Of a stretch of 64,000 bases of DNA, positions 60,276-64,000 are shown piece after piece (the first letter of the stretch is position 1; every line of letters starts with the position of its first letter). The notes below the pieces were generated by a model. It ran no database searches and was not told where the DNA came from. It worked only from the letters and a program-made list of their open reading frames with translations. The DNA comes from Pelomonas sp. Root405 (GTDB lineage Bacteria > Pseudomonadota > Gammaproteobacteria > Burkholderiales > Burkholderiaceae_C). The stretch covers positions 1 through 64,000 of the forward strand of contig NZ_LMDU01000013.1 of NCBI RefSeq assembly GCF_001425165.1, read 5' to 3'. A program made the position numbers and the translations under genes.

Positions 60276-62225
60276 ATGGCCTCACGTCTGCACGTCGTCG
60301 TGTTTGCACTGGCTTGCGCGGGCGCCAAGCTCGCCTGCGGCGCGCCGCCACCGCCCGAAGTCTTCTTCAAGGATCCGGATTTCGAACTGACAGCGATTTC
60401 GCCCTCGGGCAAGAAGCTAGCCGTCGCCTCCGTCAAAGGTCTGGAACGCACGGGTTTGGCGGTGATCGACCTGGCCCCCGGCAACAAGATCAACCGCGTC
60501 GCGCAATTCGCCAATGGCGACATCTATCACTTCGCCTGGCTAGACGACCACAGGCTGCTTTTCAGTGTTGGCGATGTGGCCAATGTCAGGGACCGTCTCA
60601 GTGCCCGGCCCGCCATTTATGCAGCCAACAGCGACGGCAGCAATTTGCGCCAGATCGCGCTTTGGCACCGGCACCTGCTGAACATTCCCTCGCCGACGGC
60701 AGGGCGGCCGACCGAGCGGATCCTGATGGCCGAGATCAGGGGTGGCGCCATGGTGCCGGTGTGGGTGGACACGCGCAAGGATCACTACACCCACCTCAAG
60801 CAACTGGACGCGCCACCCAACACCATCGGCTGGATGACCGACAGCCAAGGTGGGCTTCGCGTGGCCTTCACTCGCGACAAGGACAGACAGGCGGCCTACT
60901 GGCGTGCACCGGACAGCCAGGTCTGGACGCGCCTCTACGAGAGCGGGCTGCTGAGCGTACCTTTCAGCATCGAAGGGGTGGACGATGCAGGAGGCCTCTA
61001 CGTCACTCGCAGCGGAAGTTCCGAGGGCCACCATTGGCTCACCCGCTACGACTTCCGTGCCGGCAAACCGGAAGACAAGTTCATTGTCGAGACACCGGGC
61101 TTTGACTTCGAGGGGTCGCTGGTGAAGGAGGACGGGGGCGGCAGAACGCTTGGCGTGCGCGTCGTCGTGGACGGCGAAACCACCGTCTGGTTCGACCCGC
61201 AGATGAAGGCGTTGCAGGACCGACTGGACGAACGCCTCCCCGGCCGCGTCAACCGCATCACCTGCCGCCGCTGCGGTGAACCCGACATGGTGGCCGTCGT
61301 GCGCTCCTACAGCGACCACGACCCCGGTCGGCTCTACCTGTACCAAGCCAGGCCGCCGGAAGGCGAGAAGGCCTGGCGCCCGATAGGCGCTGTGATGGAC
61401 GGCATCGACCCCAACCAGATGGCCAGCATGGGTCTGCATCGCATCAAGGCGCGCGATGGACGCGACCTGCCGGTGTGGATCACGCGACCCGACAGCGCCA
61501 CCGGCCCGTTGCCGGCCGTCGTGCTGGTTCACGGCGGGCCGTGGACTCGCGGCACTCACTGGGGCTGGCATGCCTTGCCCCAGTTCCTCGCATCGCGAGG
61601 CTACGTGGTCGTCGAGCCTGAAGTTCGGGGCAGCACAGGCTACGGCGCGGCCCATTTCAGAGCCGGCTTCAAGCAATGGGGGCAAGCCATGCAGAACGAC
61701 GTGGCCGACGCATTGCGATGGGCTCAAGCGCAGGGCTTGGCCTCAAGCAATGCCTGCATCACCGGTGAAAGCTATGGCGGCTACAGCACGCTGATGGGGC
61801 TTGCCAACGACCCAGACCTGTTTCGCTGTGGGATCGCGGCTTTTGGACCGACTGATCTGGACCTGCTGGTGAGCGGTTCATGGTGGGTGTCTGACGATTT
61901 CAGTCCCGCGGCGCGCAAGTACACCCTGCCCGAACTCGTCGGCGATCCGGAGAAGGACGCTGCCATGCTCGCCGCCCAATCACCTTTGAAGCAGGCGGCA
62001 AAGATCAAGGCACCGGTGATGCTGGTGTTCGGCGAGGAGGACCGCCGCGTCCCGCTGGCCCATGGTGAGCGCATGCGAGCAGCCTTGCGCAAGGCGGGCA
62101 ACGATCCGGTCTGGGTCACTTACGACGACGAGGGACACGGCCTGCGCAACTTCAGCAAACGCGTGGACTATGCGCGGCGGATGGAAGCTTTCCTCGCCAA
62201 GCACCTCGGCCCGTCTAACCCTTGA
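60276..62225 (+). CDS. S9-family serine peptidase, paralogue 4 (divergent)
   Basis: A 649-residue exported peptidase with a signal peptide (MASRLHVVVFALACAGAKLACG). The propeller is about 15 residues shorter around position 125. The nucleophile elbow is GESYGGYSTL (Ser499), with Glu where the others have Ala, and Asp589 and His621 complete the triad. CRRCG is kept (RITCRRCGEPDMVAV). The codon usage is less GC-rich than in the other three (more AT at third positions by eye), so it may have diverged or been acquired separately. It converges on the desaturase gene with an 11-bp overlap. Confidence 0.89.
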   Translation: MASRLHVVVFALACAGAKLACGAPPPPEVFFKDPDFELTAISPSGKKLAVASVKGLERTGLAVIDLAPGNKINRVAQFANGDIYHFAWLDDHRLLFSVGDVANVRDRLSARPAIYAANSDGSNLRQIALWHRHLLNIPSPTAGRPTERILMAEIRGGAMVPVWVDTRKDHYTHLKQLDAPPNTIGWMTDSQGGLRVAFTRDKDRQAAYWRAPDSQVWTRLYESGLLSVPFSIEGVDDAGGLYVTRSGSSEGHHWLTRYDFRAGKPEDKFIVETPGFDFEGSLVKEDGGGRTLGVRVVVDGETTVWFDPQMKALQDRLDERLPGRVNRITCRRCGEPDMVAVVRSYSDHDPGRLYLYQARPPEGEKAWRPIGAVMDGIDPNQMASMGLHRIKARDGRDLPVWITRPDSATGPLPAVVLVHGGPWTRGTHWGWHALPQFLASRGYVVVEPEVRGSTGYGAAHFRAGFKQWGQAMQNDVADALRWAQAQGLASSNACITGESYGGYSTLMGLANDPDLFRCGIAAFGPTDLDLLVSGSWWVSDDFSPAARKYTLPELVGDPEKDAAMLAAQSPLKQAAKIKAPVMLVFGEEDRRVPLAHGERMRAALRKAGNDPVWVTYDDEGHGLRNFSKRVDYARRMEAFLAKHLGPSNP

Positions 62226-63090
62226 ACCCGTTGTAATGCCGCCGCCACTCCGGCGGCTTCCACAGGTGCGCCAGGCGCATGCCCCAGGTGGTCTCCTGGC
62301 GCATGTCGTGGAACATCGCGCGCCACTCGTGAGCGTTCAACCAGAACAGGTTGTGGGTGTGAAAGGGGTGCTCCAGGCCGTAGTCGACCGGCGCGACTTC
62401 GGGCTCGAAGGTGCCGAACAGGCGGTCGAAGACGATCAGCATGCCGCCGAAGTTCTTGTCGATGTACTGCGGGTTGCGGCCGTGGTGGGCGCGGTGGTGG
62501 GACGGCGTGTTGAAGATGAACTCGAACCACGCCGGCATCTTGTCCACCCAGGTCGTGTGGACGAAGAACTGGTAGCCCAGGTTGAGCGACAGCGCGAACA
62601 GCACCCAGCGCGGTTCGAAGCCCAGCCACACGGCCGGCAGGTAGAACAGCCAGTTGCCGGCGATCGGATAGAACCAGCTCTGCCGCAGCGCGGTGCCGAA
62701 GTTCATCTTCTCGGAGCCGTGGTGCACGACATGGGCACACCAGAACCAGCGGATGCGGTGGCTGCCGCGGTGGAACCAGTAGTAGAGAAACTCGACCAGC
62801 AGGAACAGGCCGACAAATCGCCAGACGGTCACGTCGATGGTGAACAGGCGGTGCTCGTACACCCAGCCCATGGCAGGCAGCACGAGGACGATCAACAGCA
62901 CCAGGTCCGCCACTAGATAGCTGCCGCCGCTGTTCAGGCTGTCGAAGCTGTCGCGGAAGTCGAAGACGCCGGTCTTGCGGAAACGCCAGGCCTCCATCGC
63001 GATGAAGATGCCGAAGACGGGCGACAGCAGCACGAGCGTCAGGTCGCGCCAGTCGCCGTGCTGGCGATAGAGGTCGAGCAGCCAATCCAT
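62215..63090 (-). CDS. sterol desaturase / fatty acid hydroxylase family protein
   Basis: A 291-residue membrane protein with four or five transmembrane helices and the di-iron histidine boxes: HRGSH (in YYWFHRGSHRIRWFWCAHVVHHGSEKMN), HTTW and HHRAHHGRNP. It probably hydroxylates or desaturates a lipid tail or sterol-like substrate. The start at MDWLLDLYRQHGDW was chosen for family fit; an extra 28 residues in frame cover the promoter region. It is divergent from the AraC-type regulator gene, which probably controls it. Confidence 0.88.
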   Translation of the reverse strand: MDWLLDLYRQHGDWRDLTLVLLSPVFGIFIAMEAWRFRKTGVFDFRDSFDSLNSGGSYLVADLVLLIVLVLPAMGWVYEHRLFTIDVTVWRFVGLFLLVEFLYYWFHRGSHRIRWFWCAHVVHHGSEKMNFGTALRQSWFYPIAGNWLFYLPAVWLGFEPRWVLFALSLNLGYQFFVHTTWVDKMPAWFEFIFNTPSHHRAHHGRNPQYIDKNFGGMLIVFDRLFGTFEPEVAPVDYGLEHPFHTHNLFWLNAHEWRAMFHDMRQETTWGMRLAHLWKPPEWRRHYNGFKG

Positions 63091-63124
63091 GAGCGCGATG
63101 TTGCTTTGAGATCGGTGCGGGTTC

Positions 63125-63152
63125 TTGACGGCAAAACCCTGGTTTTTGACGG
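63125..63152. promoter_or_regulatory. AAAACC-CT-GGTTTT palindrome between divergent genes
   Basis: A perfect 6-bp palindrome (AAAACC, CT, GGTTTT) is flanked on both sides by TTGACGG, two copies 21 bp apart, which is two helical turns. It lies in the gap between the desaturase and AraC-type regulator genes. This is a strong operator candidate, most simply for the regulator encoded next to it. Confidence 0.5.
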
Positions 63153-63218
63153 ATCGCGCCACGGCTGGGGACATCCCTCACGAAAAGGCCCCTGGCGCCG
63201 CTGCATCATCGACCGCCC

Positions 63219-64000
63219 ATGGATGAGACCCGTGTCGCCGCCAGCTATGTCCAACTGCTCTTCGAGCACATGGCCGCACTGGGCTGTGCCGAGGCGCTGG
63301 GCGACCCACCGGCGCCGACCGAAAGCTTCGTGGCGTTGCGCCGCTGGCAGGCCCTGCTGGCGCACGCGCGTGACCTCGATCCCGGCCCGAGATCCACCTT
63401 CCCGCTGCGGCTGGCGCGTGGCATCGCGCCGCGCCACTTCGGCGTCGTCGGCTTCGCGGCCTTGGCCTGCGGCACGCTGGGCGAGGCCCTGCAGCGGCTG
63501 GAGCGTTATCACCGCTCGGTCTATGACGTCAACATTGCCCAGGTGCGCGCGTGTGCCGAGGGGCTCAGCATCGAATGGGGCGTGGAGCGCGGCCGGCCGG
63601 GTGCGCTGGTGGACGAGACGGCCATCGCGGCGCTGGTGCAGCTGACACGCGAGTTCACCGGTCGCCCTCTGCGGGCGCTGGCCGTCGACTTCGTCAACCC
63701 GCGCCCGGCTGCGGTGCGGCCCTATGAAGACTTCTTCGGCGGCCCCGTCCGCTTCGGCCAGCCAAGCACGCGGCTGCTGCTGTCGGCGCAAGACCTGGCC
63801 CTGCCGCTGCGAGGCGCGGACGCGGCGCTGCTGGCGTTGCTGGACGCGCAGGCTGAAGCGCTGCTGCAGGAGGTCGCGGCCGTCAGCGAGCCCGTCGGCG
63901 TGTGGCGCCAGGCCCTGGTCGGTCTGATCCGCTCGGGGCGCACGCAGTTGCCGGACCTGGCGCAGAGCCTCCAGATGAGCCCGCGCAGCCTTCAGCGGCG
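63219..64000 (+). CDS. AraC-family transcriptional regulator (cut by window end)
   Basis: The first 260 or so residues of a regulator. MDETRVAASYVQLLFEHMAAL begins an arabinose-binding-like N-terminal domain of the OruR/AraC-type used for ligand sensing (GIAPRHFGVVGFAALACGTLGEALQRLERYHR). The C-terminal HTH starts at LIRSGRTQLPDLAQSLQMSP, then RSLQRR at the edge of the window. No frame disruption is seen up to that point. It is divergent from the desaturase gene, which suggests control of that lipid-modifying enzyme. Confidence 0.85.
   Translation, partial: MDETRVAASYVQLLFEHMAALGCAEALGDPPAPTESFVALRRWQALLAHARDLDPGPRSTFPLRLARGIAPRHFGVVGFAALACGTLGEALQRLERYHRSVYDVNIAQVRACAEGLSIEWGVERGRPGALVDETAIAALVQLTREFTGRPLRALAVDFVNPRPAAVRPYEDFFGGPVRFGQPSTRLLLSAQDLALPLRGADAALLALLDAQAEALLQEVAAVSEPVGVWRQALVGLIRSGRTQLPDLAQSLQMSPRSLQR

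Overview
The window is high-GC, densely packed bacterial chromosome. It most resembles a betaproteobacterium of the order Burkholderiales, of the Roseateles/Mitsuaria/Rubrivivax kind. That placement is inferred from gene content: an OmpR/EnvZ pair, seven PEP-CTERM proteins, 3-hydroxybutyrate dehydrogenase, a BLUF photoreceptor and NadA/NadB. There is no rRNA, CRISPR array, insertion sequence or prophage. One tRNA gene (tRNA-Val, anticodon GAC) lies on the minus strand at 8017-8093 and is followed by a clear intrinsic terminator.

Region 1 (1-8 kb) is a patchwork. It holds an orphan ureE, an AbrB/Doc toxin-antitoxin module, a dienoyl-CoA isomerase-like crotonase, a histidine phosphatase, a glycerophosphodiesterase with a PEP-CTERM anchor, a TfoX C-terminal protein, a thioredoxin, a DHFR-fold protein, a SnoaL-tailed ECF sigma factor, and an internally deleted chlorite-dismutase-family pseudogene. 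Region 2 (8-16.3 kb) is core: an alpha/beta hydrolase, relA and tRNA-Val in a row, then bdhA, a SIMPL protein, ompR-envZ, a periplasmic binding protein and ispF.

Region 3 (16.3-25 kb) is a surface and signalling block. A PlpD-like type Vd patatin autotransporter is followed by a BLUF blue-light sensor, which abuts a soluble NarX-type kinase and a NarL-type regulator. CheW and a chemoreceptor come next and end at a strong terminator. ispD and an RlmN-like radical SAM enzyme follow. Region 4 (25-31.6 kb) has a chalcone isomerase-like protein, a ParDE module, a DUF885 peptidase-like protein and mfd.

Region 5 (31.8-45.3 kb) is a PEP-CTERM neighbourhood. Six predicted exosortase substrates surround a secreted pectate lyase, which forms an operon with two of them. 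A large BTAD/SARP-type ATPase regulator sits 23 bp behind another; that pair is preceded by a perfect 11-bp tandem repeat resembling a SARP operator. No exosortase gene is in the window. Region 6 (45.3-54 kb) holds transporters, an AraC regulator, a secreted protein with three DUF3395-like repeats, nadA, a ComFB homologue, a DUF433/DUF5615 pair and nadB.

Region 7 (54.1-62.2 kb) is a tandem array of four secreted S9-family serine peptidase paralogues. All keep Ser-Asp-His and an unusual CxxC element. The window closes with a sterol-desaturase-like membrane hydroxylase and a truncated divergent AraC-family regulator with a palindrome between them.
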